A stretch of 64,000 nt of DNA, taken from NCBI RefSeq assembly GCF_001469165.1, contig NZ_JABX01000009.1, positions 1 to 64,000 on the forward strand, given 5' to 3'. The notes beneath the pieces were generated by a model. That model made no database searches. It saw only the letters and a list, made by a program, of their open reading frames with translations, and had not been told where the DNA came from. The DNA is from Thiohalocapsa sp. ML1 (GTDB lineage Bacteria; Pseudomonadota; Gammaproteobacteria; Chromatiales; Chromatiaceae). Shown piece by piece: positions 36,415 through 45,789 of the stretch. Position 1 is the first letter of the stretch. Each line of letters begins with the position of its first letter. Both the position numbers and the translations under genes were made by a program.

Positions 36415-39258
36415 ATGCCGCCCCTCGACCTTCCCGCATCCCCGTCGCAGTGCGCCACCGCCTCCATTGACAGACTCCCGTCGCTCATTCCCTTGCTCGC
36501 CGAGCGGCGAAGCGCCACCGCCCTGGTGCAGATCCACCGCGACAGGGGGAAATCCACCGATGCGCAGACGGAGCTTTGGAGCGCTGTGGCCCTCGCGAAT
36601 GCCGCCGCGCGCGCCGCCGTCGGGCTCGCGGACGAAGGCGTCGTGCCCGGGGAGCGGGTGCTCCTGCTCGCGCCGGCCGCGCCGCGCTGGATCATCGCTT
36701 GCCTCGCGCTGCTTCGGCTCGGCGCCGTCCCGGTGCCGGTGGACAGCCAGGCGGATGCCGAGGACCTGCGCCACATCCTGCGCAGCAGCGGCGCGTGCCG
36801 GGCCTTTGCGACGGCGCAGACGTCGCAGCGGTTGGCGGACGCCGCGGGCGCCGATGCCCCGGCGCTCATGTTGCTCGACGATGAAGGCGCGGCCGGGCCG
36901 GAATCCGGCACGGCGACCGATGCTGGCGGCGCATCCGCCGCGGCCCTGACGCTCGCCCGCCTCGCGGGCTCCCTCGACCCCGCTGCGCCCGGGCCGCCGG
37001 CGGCCGACCTCGCCCGGCTGCCACCGCCGCCGGACCCGACCGCCGAGGCCGTGCTCTTTTTCACGTCCGGCACGTCCGGCCCGCCGAAGGGGGTGCCGCT
37101 CAGCCACCGCAACCTGCTCGCGAACGTCGCCGCGCTGCTGGCGGAGGAGATCGTGACGCCGGCCGACCGGATGTTGCTGCCGCTGCCGCTGCACCATGTC
37201 TATCCCTTCACGGTCGGGCTCATCGCCCCCCTCGTGCGCGGCGTGCCGCTGGTGCTGCCGCAGGCGCTGACCGGACCCGCGCTGAGTCAAGCCCTGGCGG
37301 CGGGCGAGGTGTCCGTCCTCCTCGGCATCCCGCGGCTCTACGGCGCGCTGCTCGGCGCGGTGGAGCGGCGCGTCGACGCCTACGGCAAGCCCGCCCGGGC
37401 GCTGTTCGAGGGCCTGCTGCGGCTCTCGACGGCGGTGCGTCGGCGCACGGGCCTGCTGTTCGGCAGGCCGCTGTTCGCGCCGCTGCGTGCGCGGGCGGCG
37501 AAGCGGCTCAGGCTCCTGATCGCGGGCGGTGCGGCGCTCGATCCGGCCCTCGGGGCACGGCTGGAGGGGCTCGGCTGGGCGGTTGCGGTGGGCTACGGGC
37601 TCACCGAGACCGCGCCCATCCTGACCATCCTGCGTCCGGGAGAGCGGCGCTTCGAGAGCGTCGGCCGGGCGTTGCCCGGTGTGGAGCTGCGCACCGCCGC
37701 GCGCGACGCCGACGCCGACGCCGACGCCGATGCCGATGCCGACAGCGGCGAGGTGCAGGCGCGCGGGCCCAGCGTCTTCGCGGGCTATCTCGACGGCACC
37801 GGCGCCGATCCCTTCACCGGCGACGGCTGGTTCCGCACCGGCGATCTGGGGCGGCTCGACGCGGACGGCCGGTTGTACCTTACCGGCCGCGCGTCGAGCC
37901 GCATCGTGCTGGCCGGCGGCGAGAACGTCGATCCCGAGTCGGTGGAGGCCAAACTCGACGCCGTGCCCGCCATCGCCGAGTCCGGCGTGCTGGAGCACGA
38001 CGGGGCGCTGGCCGCCGTGCTGGTGCCGGAGCCCGACGCCGCCCGCGCGGCCGACGGCGACGAGGCCTTGCGGCAGCGGTTGCGCGAGGCCGCGGAGGCG
38101 GCGCTAGCCGCGGCGCCGAGCTGGCAGCGCCCGACCCGCATCCTGATCGATCGTCGGCCGCTGCCGCGCACGCGCCTCGGCAAGCTGCGTCGGCGCCGGC
38201 TCACCGAGCGCTTCGCGGCCTTGCAGCGGGGCGAGGCGGCGCCCGCTGCCGCCGGGCCGATGGCGCCGGAGGACATGGCCCCCGACGACCGCACGCTCAT
38301 CGACGAGCCCACCGCGGCGCGGGTCTGGGACTGGCTCGGCGAGCGCTTCGAGGGCCAGCGCATCACGCCGGACACGGACCTACGGCTCGATCTGGGCGTG
38401 GACTCGCTGGAGTGGGTCATGCTCGGCATGGAGCTCGAAGAGGCGGTGGGCGTGTCGCTGGACGAGGCCGCGAGTGCGCGCATCGACAGCGTCCGCGACC
38501 TGCTGCGGGAGGCTGCCGATGCCGACGCCGCAGACCCCCGGGGCGGCGGCGAGGACCTGGAGGCGCGCCTCGGCAAGCCGGAGGCGATGCTTGAGCGCGA
38601 GCACATCGCGTATTTGGCGCCGCGCGGCGGCGGTCAGGCCATGCTCGCGGCTGCGCTGCACCTGCTCGCGCGCGGGTTGATGCGCTGGTGGTTCCGGCTG
38701 GATGCCGAGGGCGTCGCGAACCTGCCGCCGGGGCCTTGCATTCTCGCGCCGAACCACGAGAGCGCGCTCGACCCCATTGCCATCGCCGCCGTGCTGTCCC
38801 CGGCGCAGCGGCGGCGGACCTATTGGGCCGGCTTCGACCGGCTGATGTTCGGGAACCCGGTGCTGCGGCTGGTGAGCCGCGCCTTCCGCGTGCTGCCGGT
38901 GGCGCCGTCGCGGGGACCGCTGACGAGCCTCGCCTTTGCGGCAGCGGCCCTGGCCCGCGGCGGCATGCTGGTCTGGTTCCCGGAAGGCCGGCGCGACCCG
39001 AGCGGCGAGATCGGGCCGTTTCGACCCGGCGTCGGTACCCTGGCGCGCGCCCAGCGGACGCCCATCGTGCCCTGCCTGGTGCAGCACAGCGGCGCCGCAC
39101 TGCCGCCCGGGCACTGGTGGCCGCGGCGCCGGCGGCTGGTGCTGCGCATTGGCCCGCCCGCGGATGCACCGACCCTGGAGCGGGAGGGCAGCGGCGACAC
39201 GCCGGCCATGCGCATCGCCGACGCGGCGCGGCGGCGCGTGCTGGCGCTGCGGGGCTGA
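36415..39258 (+). CDS. Fused acyl-activating enzyme, carrier-like and PlsC-type acyltransferase protein
   Basis: A 947-residue three-part protein similar in logic to Aas (acyl-ACP synthetase/acylglycerophosphoethanolamine acyltransferase) but in the reverse domain order. Residues 1-605: AMP-forming ligase with FFTSGTSGPPKG, VGYGLTETAP, WFRTGDLG and TRLGKLRRRR. Residues about 620-705: acyl-carrier-like domain with LDLGVDSLEWVM (phosphopantetheine Ser in DSLEW). Residues about 745-947: PlsC acyltransferase with APNHESALDP (HX4D) and FPEGRRDPSGE. It could activate a fatty acid, load it on its own carrier and transfer it to a (lyso)phospholipid. A (DA)6D repeat sits inside the ligase domain. Confidence 0.88.
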   Translation: MPPLDLPASPSQCATASIDRLPSLIPLLAERRSATALVQIHRDRGKSTDAQTELWSAVALANAAARAAVGLADEGVVPGERVLLLAPAAPRWIIACLALLRLGAVPVPVDSQADAEDLRHILRSSGACRAFATAQTSQRLADAAGADAPALMLLDDEGAAGPESGTATDAGGASAAALTLARLAGSLDPAAPGPPAADLARLPPPPDPTAEAVLFFTSGTSGPPKGVPLSHRNLLANVAALLAEEIVTPADRMLLPLPLHHVYPFTVGLIAPLVRGVPLVLPQALTGPALSQALAAGEVSVLLGIPRLYGALLGAVERRVDAYGKPARALFEGLLRLSTAVRRRTGLLFGRPLFAPLRARAAKRLRLLIAGGAALDPALGARLEGLGWAVAVGYGLTETAPILTILRPGERRFESVGRALPGVELRTAARDADADADADADADSGEVQARGPSVFAGYLDGTGADPFTGDGWFRTGDLGRLDADGRLYLTGRASSRIVLAGGENVDPESVEAKLDAVPAIAESGVLEHDGALAAVLVPEPDAARAADGDEALRQRLREAAEAALAAAPSWQRPTRILIDRRPLPRTRLGKLRRRRLTERFAALQRGEAAPAAAGPMAPEDMAPDDRTLIDEPTAARVWDWLGERFEGQRITPDTDLRLDLGVDSLEWVMLGMELEEAVGVSLDEAASARIDSVRDLLREAADADAADPRGGGEDLEARLGKPEAMLEREHIAYLAPRGGGQAMLAAALHLLARGLMRWWFRLDAEGVANLPPGPCILAPNHESALDPIAIAAVLSPAQRRRTYWAGFDRLMFGNPVLRLVSRAFRVLPVAPSRGPLTSLAFAAAALARGGMLVWFPEGRRDPSGEIGPFRPGVGTLARAQRTPIVPCLVQHSGAALPPGHWWPRRRRLVLRIGPPADAPTLEREGSGDTPAMRIADAARRRVLALRG
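37705..37743. repeat. In-frame hexamer repeat (GACGCC/GATGCC)x6 in the acyl-activating gene
   Basis: Six head-to-tail 6-mers followed by GAC, encoding DADADADADADAD between the core and the last subdomain of the ligase. Unit loss or gain would keep the frame and only change loop length. Confidence 0.9.
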
Positions 39259-39361
39259 GCTGCGGCTAGGGTCGCGCGCGCTTCCGGGTCTGGAGCCGCT
39301 CGGCCCCGGTCCCGATGAATCCGGCGTGCGCGGGAGCGGTGCGCCGTCGTCGGCGAGCGCG

Positions 39362-40129
39362 TCAGGCCACCGCTCCCTGCCCGAGCCAGGCGCGCAGCCC
39401 GGCGCCGACCCCGTAGGCCAGCGCCGCGGCGCCACCGCCGATCAGCAGGGTCTCCGACGCGGCGCGCAACAGCGGCTGACGCAGCACGCGGCCCTTCACC
39501 GCACCGATGGCGATGAAGGCGACGCAGGTCGCGGCAATGCTCAACTGAAACGCCTGCATCGGCGTCAGCAGCGGGACGACGAAGGGCAGCAGGGGCACCA
39601 GCCCCGCGGCGAGGAAGGCGACGAAGGTGGCAGCGCCCGCCTGCAGCGCCCGCCACCGGGAGCCCGGGTGCAGGCCCAGCTCCTCCTGCACGATGGTGCG
39701 CGCCCAGGCATCCCGGTCGCTGGTGAGCGTCGCGACGATGCCGTCGAGCGTCCTGCCCGAGAAGCCCTTGGCCGCGAAGATCTGCCGCAGCTCCTCGCGC
39801 TGGCCTTCCGGCACCGCGTCGATATGGCGCTGCTCCTCGCGCTCGGCCCGGTGCGCGGCCTCGGCATCGCTCTTGGTGCCCAGGTAGTTGCTGGCGGCCA
39901 TGCTGAAGCCGTCCGCGAGCAGGCTCGCGAAGCCGAGCACCACGACCACGAGGCTGCCGAAGCCGCCGCCCACCGCCCCGGCCACCACCGCGAAGCTCGT
40001 GATGGCGCCGTCGGTGGCCCCGAGCACCGCGTCACCCAGATGCCCGCCCTCGCCGCCGGCCCGCAGGCGTGCGCGGATGCGGCGCGGATGGTGCTCGTGC
40101 GCAAGGTTCTCGGTTGGCTGGCGGGGCAT
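39362..40129 (-). CDS. VIT1/CCC1-family metal transporter
   Basis: A 255-residue membrane protein of the VIT/CCC1 family, which moves Fe2+ or Mn2+. The first helix contains LGDAVLGATDGAITSFAVVAGA and the second FASLLADGFSMAASNYLGTKS, both family signatures; a cytosolic metal-binding loop with EREEQRHIDAVPEGQREELRQI follows, then three more helices. The ATG at 40129 starts MPRQPTENLAHEHHP; upstream in-frame codons are arginine-rich and not family-like. It is convergent with the previous gene. Confidence 0.9.
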   Translation of the reverse strand: MPRQPTENLAHEHHPRRIRARLRAGGEGGHLGDAVLGATDGAITSFAVVAGAVGGGFGSLVVVVLGFASLLADGFSMAASNYLGTKSDAEAAHRAEREEQRHIDAVPEGQREELRQIFAAKGFSGRTLDGIVATLTSDRDAWARTIVQEELGLHPGSRWRALQAGAATFVAFLAAGLVPLLPFVVPLLTPMQAFQLSIAATCVAFIAIGAVKGRVLRQPLLRAASETLLIGGGAAALAYGVGAGLRAWLGQGAVA

Positions 40130-40255
40130 GGCGAGGGTGCGCGGCTTGCTCGGTCGCACGCGACGCCGACGGTCACCAAGGCGCCGGCGCGGGTGCGAGC
40201 TGTTGATCGATGCTGCCTGCAAAGCACGCAAGCATTATGCCGGCGGAGTGGAGAG

Positions 40256-40335
40256 TCGAAATCGGGATCGAAATCGAAATCAGGATCGGTCGCCAGTCAG
40301 TTCGATTTCGATAGCGATCCCGATAGCGAGGAGCA
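40256..40335. repeat. Family C hexamer array, copy 2
   Basis: GTCGAAATCGGGATCGAAAT-type units run forward and TTTCGATAGCGATCCCGATA-type units return, so the array has an inverted arrangement and can form a hairpin. It is followed 100 bases later by a family B copy. Confidence 0.75.
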
Positions 40336-40431
40336 CGATTCGTCGGCCTGGAGGCGACGTCTCGCTAGATTGCTTGGGGGCGCCGAACATTTGCAGATGC
40401 GTCAAGTTGCATGGCGACATGGCGCTTGAAG

Positions 40432-40540
40432 GCAAAAGGGCCAGGGAAGACCTCCTCGGCCCTTGGCCCTCGGCCCTTCGGTTGCGGCGCCAAGAAGACG
40501 CTCCGCGCCCTGGTTCGTCTGAGGCTCTGCCTCGCTAGCT
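40432..40540. repeat. Family B heptamer-hairpin repeat, copy 3
   Basis: A short GGGCCAGGG arm faces CCTCGGCCCTTGGCCCTCGG, followed by AAGACGCTCCGCGCCCTGGT (nearly the same words as at 26.57 kb) and GAGGCTCTGCCTCGCTAG at 40521-40538. The CTAG supplies the TAG stop codon of the reverse-strand gene that ends at 40535. Confidence 0.8.
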
Positions 40541-41497
40541 GTAGATCGCGAAGGGCTTCAGCGAGACGACCCAGATCTCCTCCCTGGCGTCGTCCGCGCC
40601 GATGGTCTGCTTGTCCCAGTTCAGCGGCGTGCCCATGACGTGGGCGGTGATGCTGGACTCCATCGCGTACTGATCGCGCCAGCTCTCGGCGATGCGCTCG
40701 GTCTTGACGTTGACGTCGATGCGCACCGTCTCCGGAAATGCGTAGGTCGCGGGACAGAGCAGCGACAGCCGCGCCACCTCGGGCTGCGGATGCGAAATGG
40801 CGAAGGCGGCGTGGATGATGGCGCGACCGCCGGACCTGAGCCGGTCCATCTGCTTGCCCGTCTCCTCGCGTGCGATCCGTTCACGTATCTTGCGGATGCC
40901 GGGCTCGGGCGCGAGCACGGCGGGATGCTTGTGCTTGAGCCAGCGCAGCACGCGGTCGAGCTGAACCAGCGCCTCCGGCTTGCGGTGCTCAAACTCCAGG
41001 TCGAGCACGGCCTCGTTCTTGGCAATGATCCGCCGCTGATAGGCGAGGAACATGGCCTCCGGCGAGGGCTCGCCCGTCGGTGCGGGCTCGCCGGTGGGCG
41101 TCGTCGCGGCGTCCGGCTGGGTCAGCCAGGGCTCGTCCATCGGATTGCTGCTCGCCGCCGGCGCCGACGCGACTGCGGCCATCTCCTGTGCGTAGACCTC
41201 GCGCACCCCGGCGGCATCCAGGTAGTGAAAGGTGGCGGACTGCATGGCCAGGAGCCGCGCGCGCTTCGCCTCCACCGCGTCATCGATGGGCGGCAGGTTG
41301 GCATCGCCCGCCCAGTCGGGCTCGTTGACCACCTGCACCGGGACATAGGTCTCGCCGTCGATGACGAAGACCTCGCAGGGGAGCTGCTCGGGCTGCGGGA
41401 TCGCGATCTGGACGTAGCGCGGCGCGCCGCGGAAGGAGCCCTGTCGCTTGAACACCCTGTCGGGCAACTGAGACGGTGTGAGGGACTGCGTTAACAC
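40535..41497 (-). CDS. Hypothetical protein
   Basis: An unrecognised 320-residue soluble protein. Parts with good composition are FRGAPRYVQIAIPQPEQLPC near the start, a Pro/Ala/Thr-rich linker near 105-140, RRIIAKNEAVLDLEFEHRKP in the middle and YAFPETVRIDVNVKTERIAESWRDQYAMES near the end. A GTG at 41497 with CGGGAG upstream is the preferred start; a GTG at 41533 is possible. Its stop codon lies within a family B repeat, so its native 3' end may have been altered. No functional clue from neighbours. Confidence 0.6.
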   Translation of the reverse strand: MLTQSLTPSQLPDRVFKRQGSFRGAPRYVQIAIPQPEQLPCEVFVIDGETYVPVQVVNEPDWAGDANLPPIDDAVEAKRARLLAMQSATFHYLDAAGVREVYAQEMAAVASAPAASSNPMDEPWLTQPDAATTPTGEPAPTGEPSPEAMFLAYQRRIIAKNEAVLDLEFEHRKPEALVQLDRVLRWLKHKHPAVLAPEPGIRKIRERIAREETGKQMDRLRSGGRAIIHAAFAISHPQPEVARLSLLCPATYAFPETVRIDVNVKTERIAESWRDQYAMESSITAHVMGTPLNWDKQTIGADDAREEIWVVSLKPFAIYS

Positions 41498-41999
41498 CAG
41501 ATTCTCCCGGTCTTGTTTTGGGCGGTGCCGCACGCTCCGACGGGAAGTGCCGCCGAGAGCGCGTGGCGGTGGCTGCGCTCCAGCGGCTGCGCGTGCGCCG
41601 GACGGCGCCGGACTCGGGGCCGCTCAGGTCTAGGCCTTGCCACGGCTAACGCCGAAGCTTCAACGGACGGTACCCAGCGCCCCAGGCGATGTCAAGCTAT
41701 CCGGCTGAAACAGAAAGGTTTCCGAAGAACAGGGCTAGGGGCTAGGGGCTAGGGGCTAGAAGCCAGCGAGGCTTCGCCTCAGAGGGATTGTGCCCATCGT
41801 GCTATCGAAATCGGTATCGAAATCGAAATCGAACCGAGTGGCGGCCGATCCCGATCCCGATCCCGATTTCGACGCGCTTACCATGAAAGTCGCGCGCAGC
41901 GAACCGAAGCCCCGCCTGAGGTGCCGATGCCATACACTTCGGCATCCGCCTTCCGCAGCGCGCCTGCCTTTCTTTGGGAAAGGAGTCTCGGACCACAAG
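41498..41999. other. Divergent intergenic region with repeats
   Basis: Contains a three-copy GGGGCTA tandem (about 41736-41757), then the inverse of the GAGGC...CCTC motif (about 41764-41781), then a family C array (41803-41880). The forward methyltransferase start follows at 42000 with AAAGGAG upstream. Confidence 0.5.
41803..41880. repeat. Family C hexamer array, copy 3
   Basis: CTATCGAAATCGGTATCGAA-type units, a spacer AGTGGCGG, then CCGATCCCGATCCCGATTTC-type units; inverted halves as in copy 2. Confidence 0.75.
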
Positions 42000-44216
42000 A
42001 TGCCCATCGAGCACGCCTTCGACGTCCCCTTCGTCGCCGCCCTGGCCCTGAAAGAGAAACAGATCCAGCAGAACTATCGGCCGATCATCGCCGTGCACAA
42101 GTGGTTTGCACGGCGGCCGGGTACGCTGTTTCGCGCGCTGCTGTTGTCGGAGCTCGGCCAAGAGCGGCTTGCGGACGCGTTTTATCGACCGCAGGCGTTC
42201 CCTGGCGTGCAGATTGCGGACCCCTTCATGGGTGGCGGGACGCCGCTCATCGAGGCCAACCGCATCGGCTGCGACGTGCAGGGCTTCGACATCAACCCGA
42301 TGTCCGCCTGGATCGTGCGCGAGGAGATCGAGCACCTCGATCTGGGCGCCTACGCAACGGCGGCACTCGCGCTGACGGAGGCGCTGACCGCGAGCGTCGG
42401 CCGCCTGTATCGAACGGACTGTCCGCTCTACGGCGACCGGGATGTGCCGGTGAAGTACTTCCTGTGGGTCAAGACGCTCGCCTGCGCGGGTTGCGGCGGG
42501 AGCATCGACCTGTTCCCCGGCTACCTGCTGGCCGAGAACAAGCGGCACCCGAAGAACGTGCTCATCTGCCCCGGCTGCGGCGATCTGAACGAGGTCGATG
42601 ACCGCAAACATCCCGGCTGCTGCGCCAGTTGCGGCACGGCCCTCACCAGCGTCGGCCCGGCGCGTCGCAACCGCATCGACTGCCCTGATTGCGGCCACGC
42701 CAACAGCTATCCGCGCCCGCAGGCCGGCCCGCCGCCGCATCGCCTGTTCGCGATCGAGTACTACAACCCGGCACGGAAGGCCCGGCACCGCGGGCGCTTC
42801 TTCAAAAAACCGGACGCGAGCGACTTGGCGCGGGTCGCGGAAGCCGCCGCGCGATTCGAGGCTCTCTGCCCGGACTTCGTGCCCCCGGAGCCCATTCCGC
42901 CGGGCGACGAGACCGATCGCCTGCATCGCTGGGGCTATCGGGATTACCGCGACCTGTTCAATGCGCGCCAATTGCTGGCGCTGGAGCTGAGCTGCCGGGA
43001 GATCGCCGCAATCGGCGATGAGCGTGTCCGCCATGCCCTGGCCACCAACCTGTCGGACCTGCTGCGCTACCAGAACATGCTGTGCCGCTACGACACCATG
43101 GCGCTCAAGTCCCTGGACATCTTCTCCGTGCACGGCTTTCCGGTCGGTCTGGTGCAGTGCGAATCCAACGTGCTCGGCATCCGCAACGGCCACGGCGCGG
43201 AAGGGCGCTTGGACGCGCCCGCGGTGGGCTCGGGCGGTTGGATCAACATCATCGACAAGTACGCGAAGGCGAAGCGCTGGTGCGACGCACCCTTCGAGAT
43301 TCGCCATCACGGCACCCGCAAGGTCCAAGTGGCCATGCCGGGCGAATGGATCGGCGAGCAGCGCAAGGGCGCCCCGCGCCGCGCCGTTCGGCTAAGCTGT
43401 TCCAGCGCGACGCTGGCGGATTTGCCGCCGGCGAGCCTGGACGCCGTGCTCACCGACCCGCCGTACTTCGGTAACGTGCAATACGCAGAGCTCATGGACT
43501 TCTGCTACATGTGGCTGCGCCGGCTGGTGGGGCATGCGGCGGAAGGCTTCGACCGTGCATCCACCCATTCGCCGATGGAATTGACCGGCAATGTCACGCA
43601 GCAGCGGGGCCTTGCGAGCTTCGCGGTCGGTCTGGCCAGCGTCTATTCGCGCATGGCCGATGCATTGAAACCCGGCGCACCCTTGGCCTTCACCTATCAC
43701 CACAATCGCATCGAGGCGTACTACGCCGTCGCCGCGGCAATCCTCGATGCCGGGCTCGTTTGCTCGGCGTCGCTGCCCTGTCCGGCCGAGATGAGCGGCT
43801 CCATTCATATCCACGGCACCGGCTCGTCCATCATCGACACCGTCTTCGTCTGCCGCAGCACCGGGGCGACCCGCCGGCGCTGGTTGTTCGAGACGCCCGA
43901 CGAGCTGGCCGGGGTCATTGCCGCGGACATCGCCGATCTCACCGCGGCGGGCCGCAAGCCAACCCTCGGCGACTCCCGGTGCATCGCCTTCGGCCACCTG
44001 ACGCGGATGGCGATCTGGCACCTGCGCCACGGCTGGGACCGCTCGCTGGCCATGCCTGAGAAGCTCGCGCGCGTCGCCGAAGCGACCGCGCAGTGGGGCG
44101 CGCAGGATGCCATCGTTGCGGACCTGAAGACGCAAGCCATTGCCGAGCCCCCACCGCTGCCGTACCTGACGGCATGGCCCGACCAGCAGGAAGACGACGA
44201 TGCCGTACCCTTTTGA
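42000..44216 (+). CDS. DNA methyltransferase with internal zinc ribbons (DUF1156-like)
   Basis: A 738-residue SAM-dependent DNA amino-methyltransferase. The N-terminus has AVHKWFARRPG and the SAM motif IADPFMGGGTPL (about 80-91); the catalytic motif comes late as LTDPPYFGNVQYAEL (about 483-497), so the order is motif I before motif IV with a long insert. The insert contains CAGCGG...CPGCGD and CASCG...CPDCG, two or more zinc ribbons. Related proteins occur in phage-defence operons. The next gene, overlapping by 17 bases, encodes a PD-(D/E)XK protein, so this looks like a restriction-modification pair. The ATG at 42000 is preferred because the frame before it is a repeat array. Confidence 0.85.
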   Translation: MPIEHAFDVPFVAALALKEKQIQQNYRPIIAVHKWFARRPGTLFRALLLSELGQERLADAFYRPQAFPGVQIADPFMGGGTPLIEANRIGCDVQGFDINPMSAWIVREEIEHLDLGAYATAALALTEALTASVGRLYRTDCPLYGDRDVPVKYFLWVKTLACAGCGGSIDLFPGYLLAENKRHPKNVLICPGCGDLNEVDDRKHPGCCASCGTALTSVGPARRNRIDCPDCGHANSYPRPQAGPPPHRLFAIEYYNPARKARHRGRFFKKPDASDLARVAEAAARFEALCPDFVPPEPIPPGDETDRLHRWGYRDYRDLFNARQLLALELSCREIAAIGDERVRHALATNLSDLLRYQNMLCRYDTMALKSLDIFSVHGFPVGLVQCESNVLGIRNGHGAEGRLDAPAVGSGGWINIIDKYAKAKRWCDAPFEIRHHGTRKVQVAMPGEWIGEQRKGAPRRAVRLSCSSATLADLPPASLDAVLTDPPYFGNVQYAELMDFCYMWLRRLVGHAAEGFDRASTHSPMELTGNVTQQRGLASFAVGLASVYSRMADALKPGAPLAFTYHHNRIEAYYAVAAAILDAGLVCSASLPCPAEMSGSIHIHGTGSSIIDTVFVCRSTGATRRRWLFETPDELAGVIAADIADLTAAGRKPTLGDSRCIAFGHLTRMAIWHLRHGWDRSLAMPEKLARVAEATAQWGAQDAIVADLKTQAIAEPPPLPYLTAWPDQQEDDDAVPF

Positions 44217-45206
44217 GGTTCCGTTCGAGGACGTTGAGGCCAACCTGGATCATTACGTAGACCAAGTGTTCGCATGCCTGACCTCCGAATTCCTGGACAT
44301 GCCGAAAGGGACGGGCTTTATCGAGTTCTCGGCCTTCGATGACGGCTACGAGGCACTGAAGCGCGCCACCGGCAACTTCCATCGGGTCACACCGGACAGG
44401 GTGCTGCCCTTGGTGTACGACAAGCCGATCACGCTGATTGTGCTGCGCTGCATGCTGGGGTTCACGCCCTCCGAGTGGGCCTACTTCACGTCACAGGGAA
44501 CGGGCGTCCAAATCACCCAGGGTGCCGCTCGAACCATCGACCGCAAGATCCGGATGGACCCGGAAACGCCGCTGCGGCGCAACGGCGCACTCACGCATGA
44601 CCGGATTGCCGCACTCGTCGATGCGGCGTGCATCGCGCTTGCCACTGGGGCTCCCGAGATCGCGGCGGACCGCCTGCACCGCCTCAACAAGGCGGATACG
44701 GCGGCAGGATTGACCAGCCTCCGCAGCTTCGCCGAATTGGGCGCCCCCTACTCGGTATTGCTCTACGAGCGCTCCGTGACTCGATCAGCGAGATTGTCGG
44801 GAATCTCGTCGAGAACGCCATTGAAGATGTGCTGAGCCAGAACGGCATCAGCTTCCGCAAGACAAAGCGTGCCGAGCGCCTGCCGGGTTTCGATCAGGCG
44901 CCGGACTTCGTGGTGCCGAACGAGATCAACCCAAAGGCGATCATCGAGGCAAAGCTGACAGAAGACGATGGGACAGCACGCGATAAAGTCACGCGCATAC
45001 AGCATCTCGGCAACCTGAGCATGCGTGGCCAGCCGGCGGGTGAGCCCAAGTTCGAGGTCATCGCTTGCATTGCAGGGCGCGGCTTCGGCGTGCGGCGGGA
45101 GGACATGAAAAAATTGCTCCGCGCGACTCGTGGCAAGGTGTTCACGCTTCGGAACATGGATCAGCTTGTGGAGATGACGAGGCTGCGGGATTTTCGGGCA
45201 ACCTGA
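44200..45206 (+). pseudogene. PD-(D/E)XK restriction-endonuclease-like gene with a frameshift
   Basis: The frame opened by the ATG at 44200 (MPYPFEVPFEDVEANLDHYV) is sound as far as SFAELGAPYSVLLYE at about 44770, then becomes unlike protein and stops at 44835. From there the next frame continues LRDSISEIVGNLVENAIEDV and reaches APDFVVPNEINPKAIIEAKL, a PD...ExK nuclease core, ending at 45206. The whole span is one base short of a multiple of three, so a single lost base near 44770-44785 explains it. Restored length would be 335 residues. Either the nuclease is inactivated while its methyltransferase persists, or this is a sequencing error. Confidence 0.75.
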
Positions 45207-45282
45207 CGCGGCTTGCGCCTAAGCCCGGCCGCCCGTTGTGTTTCGCGCATCCTGCACGGCAACCGGGCAGCGCCCCGCTGGC
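45207..45282. other. Junction between the nuclease pseudogene and the remnant cluster
   Basis: No feature seen. Confidence 0.3.
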
Positions 45283-45555
45283 TCAGCCGCTGCGCGCCTC
45301 AATCACGATCTTGGTCAGCTGCACGATCACGAGCGGCAGCAGCGAGAAACCTGCGACCAGGAGCCAGCCGGCGAGCGGCAGCGGCGCGATGCCGAGCACG
45401 TCCGCGGCCACCGGCACCCAGACGGCCAGCGCGAGCAGGCCGACACCGACGGCAATCGCCACCCAGACCATCGGATTGCGCGTGATCTCGTTGACGAAGA
45501 CCGGCGAGTCGGCGCCGCGCATGTTGAGCACGTGCACGCGGCGCCCGAAGGGCTC
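45283..45555 (-). pseudogene. C-terminal remnant of a P-type cation ATPase
   Basis: The last 90 codons (GRRVHVLNMRGADSPVFVNE... to TKIVIEARSG) match the C-terminal end of the intact ATPase at 49647-52325 at most positions (for example VLGIAPLPLAGWLLVAGFSL is identical). It covers the last transmembrane helices only. The sequence upstream is unrelated, so this is a truncated duplicate about 4.4 kb from its relative on the same strand. Confidence 0.85.
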
Positions 45556-45780
45556 AGCGGCGCCGGCGCAGCAGCGCGAGCCCGCCGAGCAGCAGCAGCG
45601 CGGTCGGCGGCAGCGGCACGCCGCTCGGTGCGGCGCTCCAGCGCAGGTCGTCCAGGGCAGAGGCTCGCCAGGTTGAAGCTGGCCGGGAAGCTGCCGCCCT
45701 CGGGGCGGTCGATGCCGAAGACCGCGTAGGTGGAGCCGGCCGCGTACACGCCATGAGGCGATTGCAGGTATAGGGCCACC
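45554..45780 (-). pseudogene. Remnant of an FG-GAP repeat PEP-CTERM protein
   Basis: One frame reads SPHGVYAAGSTYAVFGIDRP followed by GGSFPASFNLASL, an FG-GAP (integrin-type) repeat; the other frame then reads VPLPPTALLLLGGLALLRRRR and a stop at 45554, a PEP-CTERM sorting signal recognised by exosortase. The two halves are in different frames, and nothing upstream of the single repeat survives. So only the 3' end of a secreted surface protein gene is left. Confidence 0.6.
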
Positions 45781-45789
45781 AGCAGGCAA

